Of a DNA stretch of 64,000 nt, positions 25,101 through 36,420 are shown piece after piece. Position 1 is the stretch's first letter, and every line of letters begins with the position of its first letter. The notes below the pieces were generated by a model, which did not search any database, was not told where the DNA came from, and saw nothing but the letters and a program-made list of their open reading frames with translations. Made by a program: the position numbers and the translations under genes. This stretch comes from Tubulanus polymorphus (lineage: Eukaryota; Nemertea; Palaeonemertea; Tubulaniformes; Tubulanidae). Location of the stretch: the NCBI RefSeq assembly GCF_964204645.1, contig NC_134035.1, positions 11,389,951 through 11,453,950 of the forward strand, written 5' to 3'.

Positions 25101-25847
25101 TTTTTTTTAAATAAATAAATCTTACTTCAGTCATTACGTATCTCATGAAAAATGATTACCCTTTAAACATGACTTGTTTTACTACGTAAGACACTCTGGG
25201 CATTTGTAGTAAAAATTTGTATCCAAAGAAATTAGTTAAGTAGTAAACCATTACTAACCTGTTCTTCAATCGTGTCCTTTTCTGTAACTGTTTTCGGGAC
25301 GTCTGGGAACGGGATTTCCTCAACCTGATTGTAAGCGGTTCTGTTCATTCCGGGAGCGACGGAGGCAGGCTTCACGAGTTTATAATCGTTGTGTCTGGTT
25401 CTGAATTCGACTCCGTTCAACACGGCTACGAATTCGCCCATGCCGACTGTACGAATGTGGTTTGAGTGATCGTGAATGGCAGCAGCTCGCCTGCCGCTGT
25501 ACGTCGTCGAAAAGTAGGTCTTGGTTCCTGAGGAATAAATCAAAAGGGTTTGGTTTAGTGACGCTGTCTTTATCTATGACGAATTCCTTTGTGGTTGTTG
25601 CAATTTGTAAATGATTACTTTGAAACTTACCCTGGCGAACGAGTCGTAGTTGTTTGATACCAGATTTACCATCGGATCTGATACGTTCTTCTACGAACAT
25701 TTGTTGTAACATCAACTGTCGCGAAATGTGGCTCATCGACTGTTCGACGTGTTTCAGTCGGGCGTCCAGAGATTCACTGACAGTTGAGTGTGCGGTAGCG
25801 GTCATCATGACCATAACAACCGCGCAGGACAACCAAGTAGAAATCAT
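22126..25847 (-). CDS. Array copy B: predicted secreted protein of unknown family, 570 aa
   Basis: Exons: 25847-25631, 25527-25259, 24736-24530, 24455-24210, 24058-23918, 23753-23595, 23287-23165, 22867-22636, 22495-22407, 22155-22126. Lengths and phases match copy D except exon 1, which is 27 nt shorter and lacks nine residues after the signal peptide; the linker here is AHSTVSESLDARL. The first intron is only 103 bp. The four conserved cysteines are kept. Exon 7 begins ADYCKRKKC instead of VEYCRKKKC. The NET sequon of A and D is DET here, so that glycosylation site is lost. Exon 8 carries substitutions at otherwise constant positions, including SNEYSGD for SNGYSGD and GIDHRV for GIDRRV in exon 9. 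No stop or frameshift is present. Confidence 0.87.
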
Positions 25848-26051
25848 TATTGCTAAATCTAATTGAAATAAAGAGAAATGATGATTTCAGAGAGAGAAAA
25901 ATGCAATAGATGATTTTAAACGCAATTCCAATATATCCCATGAGTGCTCAGATCGGGGGTTATTCATATATAAGGTGTAGCCTCCATTCTTCTTCATCCT
26001 CATACAGACGACATTTAGTGATAAATCAAAAATTGTATCTTCGATATATAA

Positions 26052-26080
26052 GAACCGTTACGTGGTGTAACGTTCATGAA
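26052..26080 (-). promoter_or_regulatory. Conserved palindromic element upstream of copy B
   Basis: The plus strand reads GAACCGTTACGTGGTGTAAC followed by GTTCATGAA. The core is an inverted repeat GTTAC-n5-GTAAC. The same 28-29 bases occur upstream of copies C (34181-34209) and D (41505-41530), always within about 210 bases of the start codon. This suggests a transcription-factor site. Confidence 0.5.
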
Positions 26081-26300
26081 ATAGTAAAGAATAATAAGAT
26101 AACATCGATGGAAAACTGTGAGTAAAATATATTAACTTTTCAAAACATTTTGTTTAAAAATCGTGTATCTTCCCGGTCTTATTTTACTCACCGTTCCTGG
26201 CTGCGATTTTCACGATATGTTAAATTTGATTATTTTACCGGAATCATATATAGGCGTCGTATCGATTTTGCTCGAAAACATGTGCATGAAAAGCAAACAC
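26081..26300. repeat. Upstream block shared by copies B and C
   Basis: About 210 bp here is nearly identical to 34385-34595 upstream of copy C, including AAGATAACATCGATGGAAAA and TTACCGGAATCATATAT. Inside, GAGTAAAATA and TATTTTACTC form an inverted pair. Copies A and D lack it, which supports B and C being the most recent duplicates. Confidence 0.7.
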
Positions 26301-26599
26301 GAAAAATGTTTTTCTGTCGCTTAATTTTGAAAAATATCCCTAAGAGTGGCTGTGGGTGACCAAAACATTAAGCGATTTACTTCATTGGGCTCAATTGATA
26401 TTATTATATAATCTATTTAAATGCATATCATTTTTGTATGTTTATGTGCGATCTTTTATAATTTGATTGTTGATAAAGAAATAACAGAGGTTTCAAAGAC
26501 TAGTTTTATTTGGGGGATTATTCAATTATTGAACGTGTCAATCTGCTGTCTGGGGCGAGACGTTCCATTCTTCCCATTCTTCCAACCTCGATACTCCAT

Positions 26600-26980
26600 A
26601 TACTTCACGTGTGTTCCATCCTCGCTTTCCAGGGTCCGATTGCCGCTCGGTGGAGCTAACGCCAATACAAACCCTGGCCGCAAACACTTCGTTGGTCTAT
26701 TACATCGCCCAAGATTTCTTGGGCGGACAGGTTCCCACTCAGCGCCACCGTCGAATCTAGCCAATCAAAGGCGTTTTTACCGGCACGAAGTTTGCTCTAT
26801 AAGTATCACGCATCTGATTGGCTAGATATATAGACTGGTGGCGCTGAGTGGGAGCCCGTCCGAGCAAGAAATCTTGGGCGATAGTCCAGTGAAGGGTTTG
26901 CGGCCAGGGTTTGTATTGTCGTGAGCTCCAGCGGGCGGCAATCAAACCCTGGCAAGCGAGGTTGCGTGTGAATGGGACTA
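26600..26980. mobile_element. Foldback element with arms of about 160 bp
   Basis: The left arm (about 26605-26765) and right arm (about 26815-26975) are inverted copies; for example GTTCCCACTCAGCGCCACC pairs with GGTGGCGCTGAGTGGGAGC, and AAACCCTGGCCGCAAAC pairs with GTTTGCGGCCAGGGTTT. The spacer is about 50 bp. Terminal parts (CTCGCTTKCCAGGG) also occur near 44815 and 45405, so this is a multicopy, non-autonomous family. Confidence 0.75.
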
Positions 26981-27126
26981 TACCTTTAGACACTATGTAC
27001 TCTATTGGGGCAGAGAAACCCGGAAAAGGACAGTTATATAGGATATAACTTGCAAAAAGGGGACTTAACAAAATTTCTAGGGGACAACATTGCCCCTTGT
27101 TTAATACGGCCCTGATATCTATGTAA

Positions 27127-27337
27127 GGAGTTGACGTATCATTGCCCTTCCCGGCTCCCTTATCAATGTATGGAGTTGCATCATTGCCCTTACCGGCTCC
27201 CATATCCATGTATGGAGTTGCATCATTGCCCTTCCCAGCTCCCTTATCAATGTATGGAGTTGTATCTTTGCCCTTCCCGGCTCGCATATCCATGTATGGA
27301 GTTGTATCGTTACCCTTCCCGGCTCCCATATCCGTGG
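27127..27337. repeat. 42-bp minisatellite, five units
   Basis: Five tandem units of 42 bp carry the core TGCCCTTCCCGGCTCCC followed by a TATGGAGTTG step. Units alternate between CTTATCAATGTA and CATATCCATGTA ends for the first four, which suggests an 84-bp higher-order unit. As 42 is a multiple of three, every frame without a stop encodes a 14-residue repeat; on the minus strand it is AGKGNDATPYIDKG-like. There is no other evidence that it is translated. Confidence 0.85.
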
Positions 27338-27413
27338 CCTTGTGAATTGATCTTATGTTAGTTTCTATTCCTCACAGATTTTTTCTGTTTTAAAAAATCA
27401 TAGGAATAACATC

Positions 27414-28088
27414 AGACTTCACATGTTTCACCCGAGACATTCTGAACTGAAAATTAGCGTACACAAACACCAGAAAATATCATTGATCAGCTTTTTTTTA
27501 GAGATTAATCGTCTACAAAATTCATAACGGAAGTTTGAGAGTCTACGGATTGTTAGGTTACACTCGGTTACAGTTGGTGGCTATAGTCTGCATTTTATAT
27601 GATTATATCTCAAACGATATATTACTGAAAAATAGCATATGCTAGTCTGGTATCGATTATGCGTGAAAACACGTGTCGTGGGTGCAAACATGGGTGAAGC
27701 TTTGTAAGGTAAGGTACTTGTTTCGAGCAAATACCATGAGGAATTTTATGAATTTAGCTGCAAAGCATCGACAACAAAGCATATCATTAGTTCCGAACAA
27801 ACATTATTTTTCAGCTATATCTATTGATTAGAACTTGAGACAACGGCTGCACCATTTTTGCTTTGCAACTAAGTACCTTACAAAGCATCATCCATGTTTG
27901 CACTCAGGACACGTGTTTTCGCGCATAATCGATACCAGACAATCATATGATATTCTTCAATAATCTACCGTTTGAAATATTATTACATAAAATGTAGACT
28001 ATAACGACGATGCTGATCAGTGATATTATCCGATGTTTGTGTACGCTCATTTTCAGTTAAGAATGTCTCGGGTAGAACACGTGAAGCT
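27414..28088. mobile_element. Foldback element of about 675 bp
   Basis: The outer ends AGACTTCACATG and ACGTGAAGCT are followed inward by inverted matches such as CGAGACATTCT/AGAATGTCTCG, TAGCGTACACAAACA/TGTTTGTGTACGCT and GGTATCGATTATGCG/CGCATAATCGATACC. The left arm is longer by about 80 bp. No coding capacity is seen. It lies between copies B and C. Confidence 0.75.
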
Positions 28089-28499
28089 AAATAATCTAGT
28101 TGCTCGACACCAAAACACGATTCAATTGCTTACTAAACACATAGATTACTTTGTAGTCACTGGCCAGTACTGGTCAAGCATTGTTCAGTTAAACAGTCTC
28201 TAGATTAATGCCTAAAAATAATGCTACTGTGGGTTATGAATTTACGACCCAGGAATGAAGCTTGGGATGTGCACTCGATCGACTATTCACTATAACGTCT
28301 TTATTCCTACTAAGAACTCCTACATCAGTTAATCTCATGGACGGTGTGAGCGGAAGTTGCGGTCAGAGAAGATGTTGCTGCCGGATCTGGGAGAGAGCGA
28401 GTAACGCGCTAATCTCTTTGTACTGAGGGAATTATTCACAGTTTCCATGTTTAAAATTCATTCCATTTCTTCGATAAAGAATACATCGATTTATGAATA

Positions 28500-28883
28500 A
28501 ACAATTTAGTAGAAAATAGGTTCGAAATCCCTGCCGATTAAATATAGCGCCATCGATGCGAATCTTTAAAAAGGTTATATCCTCGCCAAGAACTGAAAGG
28601 ATTCGAGTATTAAGAAGTAATCCTCTTACAAAGAAGGCAGCTAGGTTTCGTACCGAACGGGTTCGTATCCCTGCCGAGGGAGGATGACGCCATCATCGAA
28701 ACGAATGTTCAAAAAAGGTTATCCTCGTCGAAAAATTACAAAACTTCGAATCCTAACAAAACAGGTTGTCATCGTCCAAGAGCTCTGTAACAGATGTAAG
28801 GGTAAAACTTCCTCAAATCTACTAGATTAGATCTATATTGAATGACGTGAACGCGTTAGTATTTCCATTGTGTACTCATTTAT
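28500..28883. repeat. SINE-like repeat at the 3' side of copy C
   Basis: This matches 37165-37465 closely, including GAAGGCAGCTAGGTTTCGTA and CCGAGGGAGGATGACGCCAT. A partial extra unit precedes it (28520-28600: GGTTCGAAATCCCTGCCG). The B-box-like GGTTCGWATCCC suggests tRNA ancestry. The right end is cut by the retrotransposon fragment that follows. Confidence 0.65.
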
Positions 28884-28884
28884 T
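28879..28884 (-). terminator. Displaced poly(A) signal of copy C
   Basis: This is the AATAAA equivalent of the signals of copies B and D. Here it lies about 1.77 kb from the copy C stop codon because a retrotransposon fragment is inserted between them. Confidence 0.5.
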
Positions 28885-30440
28885 ACGTTATAAAGACTAT
28901 AAGCGCATCTTATGTAAATTACTACGGTTGGCAGAAAAAAAATTATTATGAACGTAAATTGCATTTTTTCAAAGGTAACATGAAAGGTACTTGGAATGTC
29001 ATCAACTCGTTTATTGGAAAATCGTCTAGGAACTCAAAGTTACCAGATGTTTTTTATTTGAATGGTTCTGCCGTTAGTGGTTCTTATGATATTGCCAATG
29101 AATTTAACTCTTTATTTGCTAATGTTGGCCAAAATATGGCGAATTCTATTCCAGATTCCGGAGTTAGTTTTGAAAATTATTTAAGCCGTCCAATAGCGGA
29201 AAATTTTTTCTTCTTCCCAACTAACGCTTATGAGATCGCTGACATTATGAATAGTTTTTCAGCAAACTAGGGGATCGGTATCAATGAAATCTCAATGAAA
29301 ATTATTAAGAAAGTTATTGACACAATCAAAGACCCAATTTCCCATATATTTAATTTTTGTTCCGTTTGAACTAAAAATCGCCAGAATTTGTCCACTTTAT
29401 AAGAAAGGTGACGCACATTGTTGTGATAATTATCGACCTAATATCAATCCTACCCTGTTTCTCCAAGATTTTGGAAAAAAATGTATATAACCTCATTTTG
29501 TGATAAAATCTCAATCTTAGATAGCAACCAGTTTGGATTCAGAAAAAAACCACTCAACAACAATGGCTTTGACTCAGATTATAGATAAAATTTCAGCTAA
29601 TATTGAATCTAAAACACCATCGATTGGGATATCTTTAGATCTCTCCAAAGCTTTTGATTCTGTCAATCATAGCATTGTACTACATAAATTAAACCATTAT
29701 GGTATAAAAGGTAACGCACTGATGTGGTTCAAAAACTACTTGAGTGACATATTGTTCAAATTGAAGCATTTAAGCATTTAAATGAACTTCGCTTAGTATT
29801 GGTATTGGAGTGCCCCAAGGTTCTATCGTAGGTCCTTTGTTGTTTCTAATCTATATGAATGACTGTACAAATTCATCTGATATTTCAAATTTCATTTTGT
29901 TCCTTGATGACACGAATTGTTTCTATTCCGTAAAAATATTAATCGTCTTGTTAATACTGTCAACTGTGAGTTATCAAATCTTGTAATCTGGTTTCGTGCC
30001 AATAAGCTATCTATTAATATAAAAAAGACATCTTACATTATATTCAGTAAGTCGTATATTGGTAATACACAAATCTCTATTGATGGCCAGGATATTGACC
30101 GAGTCTCGAGTATTTCAACGTAAATATCTAAAATTCCTTAAATTATCGTGATTATGTATTTTGAACTTCCATGTTGTATTTTTTTTATGTTTGAATGCAT
30201 TCACTGATGCAGCGTGCGTGTGTGTATACGTGTGGTGCTTGTAGTGTGCATGTGTAAGAGTGAATTTGTATGTATGTTAATTTTTTTCTTTTGGGGTGGC
30301 ACGGCTCCGATAGATCTTTGTGATCTCTCTGTGTAGCCCGCATTTTCTTGTTACATTTTTTCACTGTATATTATACAATATCAATCATGTAATAATGTAA
30401 CAACCAAATGATAAATAAATACTACTATACTCTACTAAGC
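28885..30440 (+). mobile_element. Decayed non-LTR retrotransposon fragment (Jockey/CR1-like reverse transcriptase)
   Basis: Reverse-transcriptase pieces are readable on the plus strand in several frames: GNMKGTWNVINSFIGKSS (near 28975), FNSLFANVGQNMA (29100), GISLDLSKAFDSVNHS (29620), GVPQGSIVGPLLFLIY (29810) and LFLDDTNCF (29900). The order and spacing fit a Jockey/CR1-type RT. The usual F/YADD active-site motif reads FLDD. Stops and frame changes (near 29268, 29365, 29780 and after 30120) show it is dead. The endonuclease part is missing (5' truncated) and the 3' end has a short ATAAATACTACTATACTCTA tail. It interrupts the repeat that flanks copy C on its 3' side. Confidence 0.85.
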
Positions 30441-30477
30441 TTATACGATTATCAATTCAGCTACATTTAGATTAGTT

Positions 30478-30580
30478 AGTTACCTAATCGTTGGTGGTAA
30501 GATTTTTATAATCGGATGGGCTCATACGAACTTATATGTGGTTTGTGAAACTAAACCAGTCAGGTTACCGACTACATTTA
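30478..30580. repeat. Dispersed repeat, inverted partner of 11404-11475
   Basis: This contains TTAGTTACCTAATCGTTGGT and TTATAATCGGATGGGCT, the reverse complement of the repeat before nurim. It then has GTGAAACTAAACCAGTCAGG, which is related to the hairpin arm at 10628-10655. It sits next to the 3' end of the retrotransposon fragment. Confidence 0.65.
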
Positions 30581-30648
30581 GATATGAATTTTTAACGTAT
30601 CTATTGTCGATCTTCTTTCTTCCGTGCACAGCACCTCCAAATAATCAT

Positions 30649-33600
30649 CTACAATTCTTCTTTCGCTCGTAACGAATCCTGAAATGGTTTGAATTTTCGT
30701 TACATCATTTTTAAACTTGCAACATTTCTAGAGATTAACTTCCTGGTCCAAAAGATGTGAATTAGAATTCTTATCATGAAATTGTCTAACCGAGAAGGAA
30801 CTGAACTTATACTTCCGAGTCAAATTACGTAACATATAAATCAAAAAAACTGCGCAAAGATATTCGAATTCAAGTATTTTCTAGTTATAGATGGTGGAAA
30901 TGTTGAAAATTATATTTTATGAATCGCTTACCTGAAGTGCTTCGATTTTCTTCCAGCAAACGCTACCTTCCTGGTGAATGGGCATGATCGGGAATCGTAA
31001 CCGAACTCTACGGTCGATACCTGCATTTATATTTATAAGAAATATCACATCATTTGAAGCATTTTTGAACATTGCATTTATCGCAAGGACAGTTGTTGAA
31101 TATCTAAATTACCTGGAATAGGCGGCAATAAAAGCTTCGCTCCAGATGCGACAACCTTTTGAGGCACACCCTTATTGTCTTTGATGTACATGAAGCCGTT
31201 TGAAGTGTCGGCCGGGTCCCCGCTGTATCCGTTAGATGCGTAGAATTCTAAAGGAGTTAGGTTGTATGTCTCCCTCGAAGCGTGCGCCAAAGCATTACCC
31301 GGTTTCTTTCCAATACCCGGTGAGGTTTTTGGGTCCTCGTCATGCTTTTTATTTAAATGAAGTTATATATATGTTGAGATATAGTATCGCTATGATATAA
31401 ACTTTATTCATATGAACTACCACGAAATGGCACATATATAGGTGAATGACGATGGAATAAAACGGAATTGGACGAAAAATCATTTTTCTGAATGAATGAA
31501 ATTAATTCATTAGTTGTAACTTTGTTTTATATCATAACATTATTCATCGATTTCACATTGTACAGTGTTGCAATCTATTTCTGAAATAAATAAGATGAGA
31601 ACCATAAACGAAGAACTCATTTCATTAGCATTATTACCTTGTAAGCAATATTGTGGGGATTCCAGCTGTTAAGCGGAGTCAGATAGACAATTTCCAACGG
31701 TATCGCGTACGTGAACCTCTGTTTGACTTGCACGCATTTCTTTTTCTGGCAGTATTCGGCCTGGGGAAAAACATCGAACAAGATTGTAACGAAGCAAAAT
31801 AAAGAGTCGCCCAAGCATTATGTACACCCAAATTGAGATTAAGTATATGCGGTTAAAGTACTGCGTGATTTGGGTTTTTAAATTACTTATACGTGATGGA
31901 AAAATGATACAAAAGCCGTTCGTTAAGAATAACCCCAAAAATGTATCGATAAAATAAAAGTGATAATCGTCACACTCCTCAACGATCGACGTTTTGAATA
32001 CATAGATTAGGTCATTAGTTTTCGATGAATCTTTCACCATGTCGTACTGCTCCGTACGAGTTTTTTCTAACCTCAGCTGGTGCTATTTTTTCCTGCGTGG
32101 TCGAAGCCGCGAACAAACTGTCGTCGTCGAAACCGCGGTGTTGGAATCTAGATCCCATAGCGTCCCGGTCACCGGTGAACCATCTGTGATAATACGCCGC
32201 ATTCAAATCTTTTTCTGGTTCAACGAATGACTGTAAAAACAAGGAGATCTTTTCATGAATTAGTGGAAACATTTTTTTTTTCAAAACGATTTTCTGCAAA
32301 TATTTCTTAAAGGTGGGAAGGGGCATTTGAAGAAAATGAATCGTGGAACGTGAAAAACCGATGGTCTAATCCATCGAGAGCTTCTTTAAAACTGACTTTG
32401 GCGCGACTTCCACTGATTTCGTCATCGACCATGAAGGCGCCGTAACCGTCTTTACCCGGGATTTCAGACATCAATTTATCGAGAAAATCAGTTCGATTAC
32501 TGCCCTCTTCCCATGAGGCTTCGTCTTCAGGTGCGAGCTTAGAAAAAAGAAAGTATCATCAGTATCAATGACAGTGTTGTTTATACGTTATTCATGTAAA
32601 ATATTTTTCTAAAACAAAAGTCAATGAGTTTTTGATCAAGACAAATCGTGAACATTAAAGATTACCAGGAGTTGTCAGGAGTATTACCTTATATCGGGCA
32701 GCTCTAGACATCTCGTGTTGTTTGATATCATGTTTATTTGCCATTCTGACGTCTAAATCATCGACGAGTGCAAATCGTTTTGTCGATAAATAGTTCTTCA
32801 GCGGGTGACATAAAATTCGATAGTTCCATTGCGCCAGAATCGGGACGCCGTTCACTACTTTAGTAATCGTAATCGGCAGGTAGGCGAATTTCTCAAATTG
32901 ATCTTTTCGTCCAGTGTACGATGAATATCTTACCTAAACAAGGAATCGGAAAATATCTATTTGTTAAGTTGTTCTATAAACGAGAACAGAAAAAAGGTTT
33001 TCATACAGCTCGTACTTTTTCCTGAAGATCAAGCCACGACGAGGCGTCCAGATGGTGTCGGTCGCTATCGAACGATTCGTCGATGGTGCCTTCATCAGAT
33101 ACAGTCCATCCTCCTTCCAGAAAACACAACAACGGCTTGAAATATTCCTTGTAGTTTCTGTGAGTTTCGTCTTGTTGATCGAACGCCTTGAAATATTCCC
33201 TCATCTCTTGAATCTGTAATATTTGTAATGATCAATGTGAGTTGGTCGGGGTTTTTCGATGATTAGATTTTTAAAGCAATTTGCGTAAAGGCTAAGCGCC
33301 CGAAAGAGTTGGAAAACCGCTTTGTTCCCGTTCTTTCAAACGAAATACCTGATATCTATGATCGCTTTTTTCTAGATAAATCTTACTTCAGTCATTACGT
33401 ATCTCATGAAAAATGATTACCCTTTAAACATGACTTGCTTTTTATGACGCAAGACACTCAAAGCATTTGTAGTAAAAATTTGTATCCAAAGAAATTAGTT
33501 AAGTAGTAAACCATTACTAACCTGTTCTTCAACCGTGTCCTTTTCTGTAACTGATTTCGGGACGTCTGGGAACGGGATTTCCTCAACCTGATTGTAAGCG

Positions 33601-34110
33601 GTTCTGTTCATTCCGGGAGCGACGGAGGCAGGCTTCACGAGTTTATAATCGTTGTGTCTGGTTCTGAATTCGACTCCGTTCAACACGGCGACGAATTCGC
33701 CCATGCCGACTGTACGAATGTGGTTTGAGTGATCGTGAATGGCAGCAGCTCGCCCGCCGCTGTACGTCGTCGAAAAGTAGGTCTTGGTTCCTGAGGAATA
33801 AATCAAAAGGGTTTGGTTTAGTGACGCTGTCTTTATCTATGACGAATTCCTTTGTGGTTGTTGCAATTTGTAAATGATTACTTTGAAACTTACCCTGGCG
33901 AGTGAGTCGTAGTTGTTTGATACCAGATTTACCATCGGATCTGATACGTTCTTCTACAAACATTTGTTGTAACATCAACTGTCGCCAAATGTGGCTCATC
34001 GACTGTTCGACGTGTTTCAGTCGGGCGTCCAGAGATTCACTGACAGTTGAGTGTACGGCTGCGGTCATCATGACCATAACAACCGCGCAGGACAACCAAG
34101 TGGAAATCAT
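30649..34110 (-). CDS. Array copy C: predicted secreted protein of unknown family, 570 aa
   Basis: Exons: 34110-33894, 33790-33522, 33213-33007, 32933-32688, 32537-32397, 32230-32072, 31760-31638, 31344-31113, 31020-30932, 30678-30649. It shares with copy B the nine-residue deletion in exon 1, the 103-bp first intron, the DET in place of NET, and upstream sequence, so B and C are closest relatives. It has the most divergent exon 5 (LAPEDEASWEEGSNRTDF, DDEISGSR for DDGISGSR) and replaces YWKK with CWKK in exon 9, adding a fifth cysteine. The exon 5 donor is AAA|GTCAGT where the others have AAG|GTCAGT, a weaker but synonymous site. SNRT adds a new N-glycosylation sequon. The frame is intact. 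The 3' flank is split from its poly(A) signal by a retrotransposon. Confidence 0.85.
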
Positions 34111-34180
34111 TATTGCTAAATCTAAGTGAAATAAAGTGAAATGATGATTTTAGAGAGAAAATTTAATTCTCGATATGTAA

Positions 34181-34209
34181 GAACCGTTACGGGGTGTAAC
34201 GTTCATGAA
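34181..34209 (-). promoter_or_regulatory. Conserved palindromic element upstream of copy C
   Basis: The plus strand reads GAACCGTTACGGGGTGTAAC then GTTCATGAA, 71 bases from the copy C start codon. It differs by one base from the copy B element in the central spacer, while the GTTAC/GTAAC arms are unchanged. Confidence 0.5.
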
Positions 34210-34599
34210 ATGTAAAAAATATACCTCATTCTTATGTACCCGGGAACTCGGGTAGATTTTATTTGTAAAATACACTTTCGCAATTGGTGAATTCTTTGAA
34301 TAATCAAAAGACCACGTTGTTTTAAAGTCGATTGAAAATTGAGTAAGGATTCGGAGATGATAGATTTACTTTTCATTTGTAAGAATAGCAAGATAACATC
34401 GATGGAAAACTGTGAGTAAAATATATTAACTTTTCAAAACATTTTGTTTAAAAATCGTGTATCTTCCCGGTCTTATTTTACTCACCGTTCCTGGCAGCGA
34501 ATTTCACGATATGTTAGATTTGATTATTTTACCGGAATCATATATGGGCGTGGTATCGATTTTGCTTGAAAACATGTGCATGAAAAGCCTTAAATTATG

Positions 34600-35620
34600 C
34601 GAGCATTAAGTTCAAAAACTAGTTATAAAAATCAGTCATAGCTTAGCAGCGAAAAAAAAAGTTTGTAGACAATATTATGACCTTTCATATGATACCAGGT
34701 TTGAATATTTAAGTGACAAAGCATTGGTCAGTATTTGTTAGATTCATCAGATTCGGGACCAGGACTTGGCCTTGAGAAGGGTTTGATTTTCGTCGTCTAT
34801 ATCATAAATATCATCTGAACTTTTTTATCAAGTCACTGGATTCACTGTCTATTAGCTCTAAATCATCGTCTCCAAACTCATCATAAGCAAAGATTTATTA
34901 TAAAACCTGATCTGTATTCATGATTTTACCTTATTTATTTCGAAAAAATGACAAATTTTGACTCAATATTGCTCCAATCGATTTAGGTCCGTCTGTAGAG
35001 TTTCCAGAACCTGTCATGTCAGGGCCCAAGACCTGACATGATGGGACCTCAGGTGACAGGTTGATTCGCTAAAATGAAAATCGTTATGACTGAACCGAAG
35101 ATAGGCGATTAGAAGACATGATAGGCGCGGATTTAGAACACATGATAGCCGATGAGAATACAAAGAACATATCGTAGTGCTTTCTGAATATATTATTCAA
35201 AAACAAAAAACAAACTAGGATTATGTTATGAATTCATTTAAGAATTTATGTTTGTCCGTTTATAAAAAGTTGTTGAACTATATCGCCTTGTATATATAAC
35301 AATAAAGGTGCAATGATTGTGACTTATTTGAGAACATTGAAAGAATTGTTTACAATTAATTTATTTTTTTCTTGTAACATGAAACATAAACATATCAAGA
35401 TCAGGCAATGATACCAGTAGTGCCTTTTGTAATCATAATCAGCATTAATGATAATCATTATACTCATTATAATTAGACCCTCTATTATTACATATTATTA
35501 TTATTGATTACTCGCAATATAATTAATTCACCAAGAGCACATACAATTTAAAAACATTTTTGTTCTAAACTTATAAGTTGAATTAGACACATCGTAGTTG
35601 CGATAACACTGATTAATTAG
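34600..35620. other. Intergenic between copies C and D
   Basis: No coding exon recognised. Near 35005-35062 there are several short inverted pairs (ACCTGTCATGTCAGG, GACCTGACATGATGG, GACCTCAGGTGACAGGTT) that resemble the hairpin core of the adjacent 190-bp tandem repeat. The rest is AT-rich. Confidence 0.5.
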
Positions 35621-35621
35621 T

Positions 35622-36420
35622 GAGACCTCACACGGCAGCTCGCGCCATTTTGAAGAGCTTCGGGACCTGTGGTGACAGGTCTGCTTGAAAACTGATGAAA
35701 TAAAGGAAAACTTTAAATTCTTTGGTCTATTCATAGTAATGAGTATAACATAAATTGCTAACCGATGGATATAGTTAATCTTAAGTTAATATAAAACAAT
35801 AATTTTGAAGCGAGACCTCACACGGCAGCTCGCGCCATTTTGAAGAGCTTCGGGACCTGTGGTGTCAGGTCTGCTTGAAAACTGATGAAATGAAGGAAAA
35901 GTTTAATTTTTTTGGTCTAGTTAATCTTAAGTTACTATAAAACAATAATTATGAAGCGAGACCTCACACGGCAGCTCGCGCCATTTTGCAGAGCTTCCCG
36001 GGACCTGAGGTGACAGGTCTGCATTAAAACTGATGAAATGGAAAAAACTTTACTTTTTAAAACCTATATATAGTAATGAGTATAATATGAGTATAATATC
36101 AATTGCTAACCATAGATAGAGTTAATCTTAAGTTACTATAAAACAATGATTATGAAGCGAGACCTCACACGGCAGCTCGCGCCATTTTGCAGAGCTTCTT
36201 GAGACCTGTAGTGACAGGTCTGCATTTAAAATGATGAAATGAAGGAAAACTTTAATTCTTTGGTCTCTTTATAGTAATAAGTATGATATATATTGCCAAC
36301 CATGGATATAGTTAATATTAAGTTACTATAAAATAATGATTATGAAGTGAGACCTCACACGGCAGTTCGCGCCATTTTGCAGAGCTTCGGGACCTGTGGT
36401 GACAGGTCTGCATTTAAACT
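35622..36420. repeat. Tandem repeat of about 190 bp, five units
   Basis: Units start at 35622, 35812, 35958, 36159 and 36349 with GAGACCTCACACGGCAG. One unit is shortened to 146 bp by internal deletion. Each unit holds CTCGCGCCATTTTG and a hairpin GACCTGT-GGTG-ACAGGTC (7-bp arms) that is perfect in units 1 and 5 and slightly altered in the others. The remainder is AT-rich (TTAATCTTAAGTTACTATAA). Confidence 0.85.

Noticed and set aside
25654-25866. Plus-strand frames opposite array exon 1 (IPDLPSDLIRSSTNICC...)
   Set aside because: Antisense of the signal-peptide exon. No promoter or splice logic on the plus strand.
27131-27361. Plus-strand proline-rich repeat frames over the minisatellite
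   Set aside because: All frames of a 42-bp repeat without stops look repetitive. There is no independent evidence for translation.
29533-29781. Active reverse transcriptase gene
   Set aside because: The frame is broken several times, the active-site motif reads FLDD, and the 5' part is missing, so it is a decayed fragment.
32039-32230. Plus-strand frame (MSYCSVRVFSNLSWCYFF...) repeated near 16676, 23562, 32039 and 38924
   Set aside because: It is the antisense shadow of exon 6 of the array genes. Its recurrence follows from exon conservation, and the minus-strand reading has splice sites and family-wide phase.
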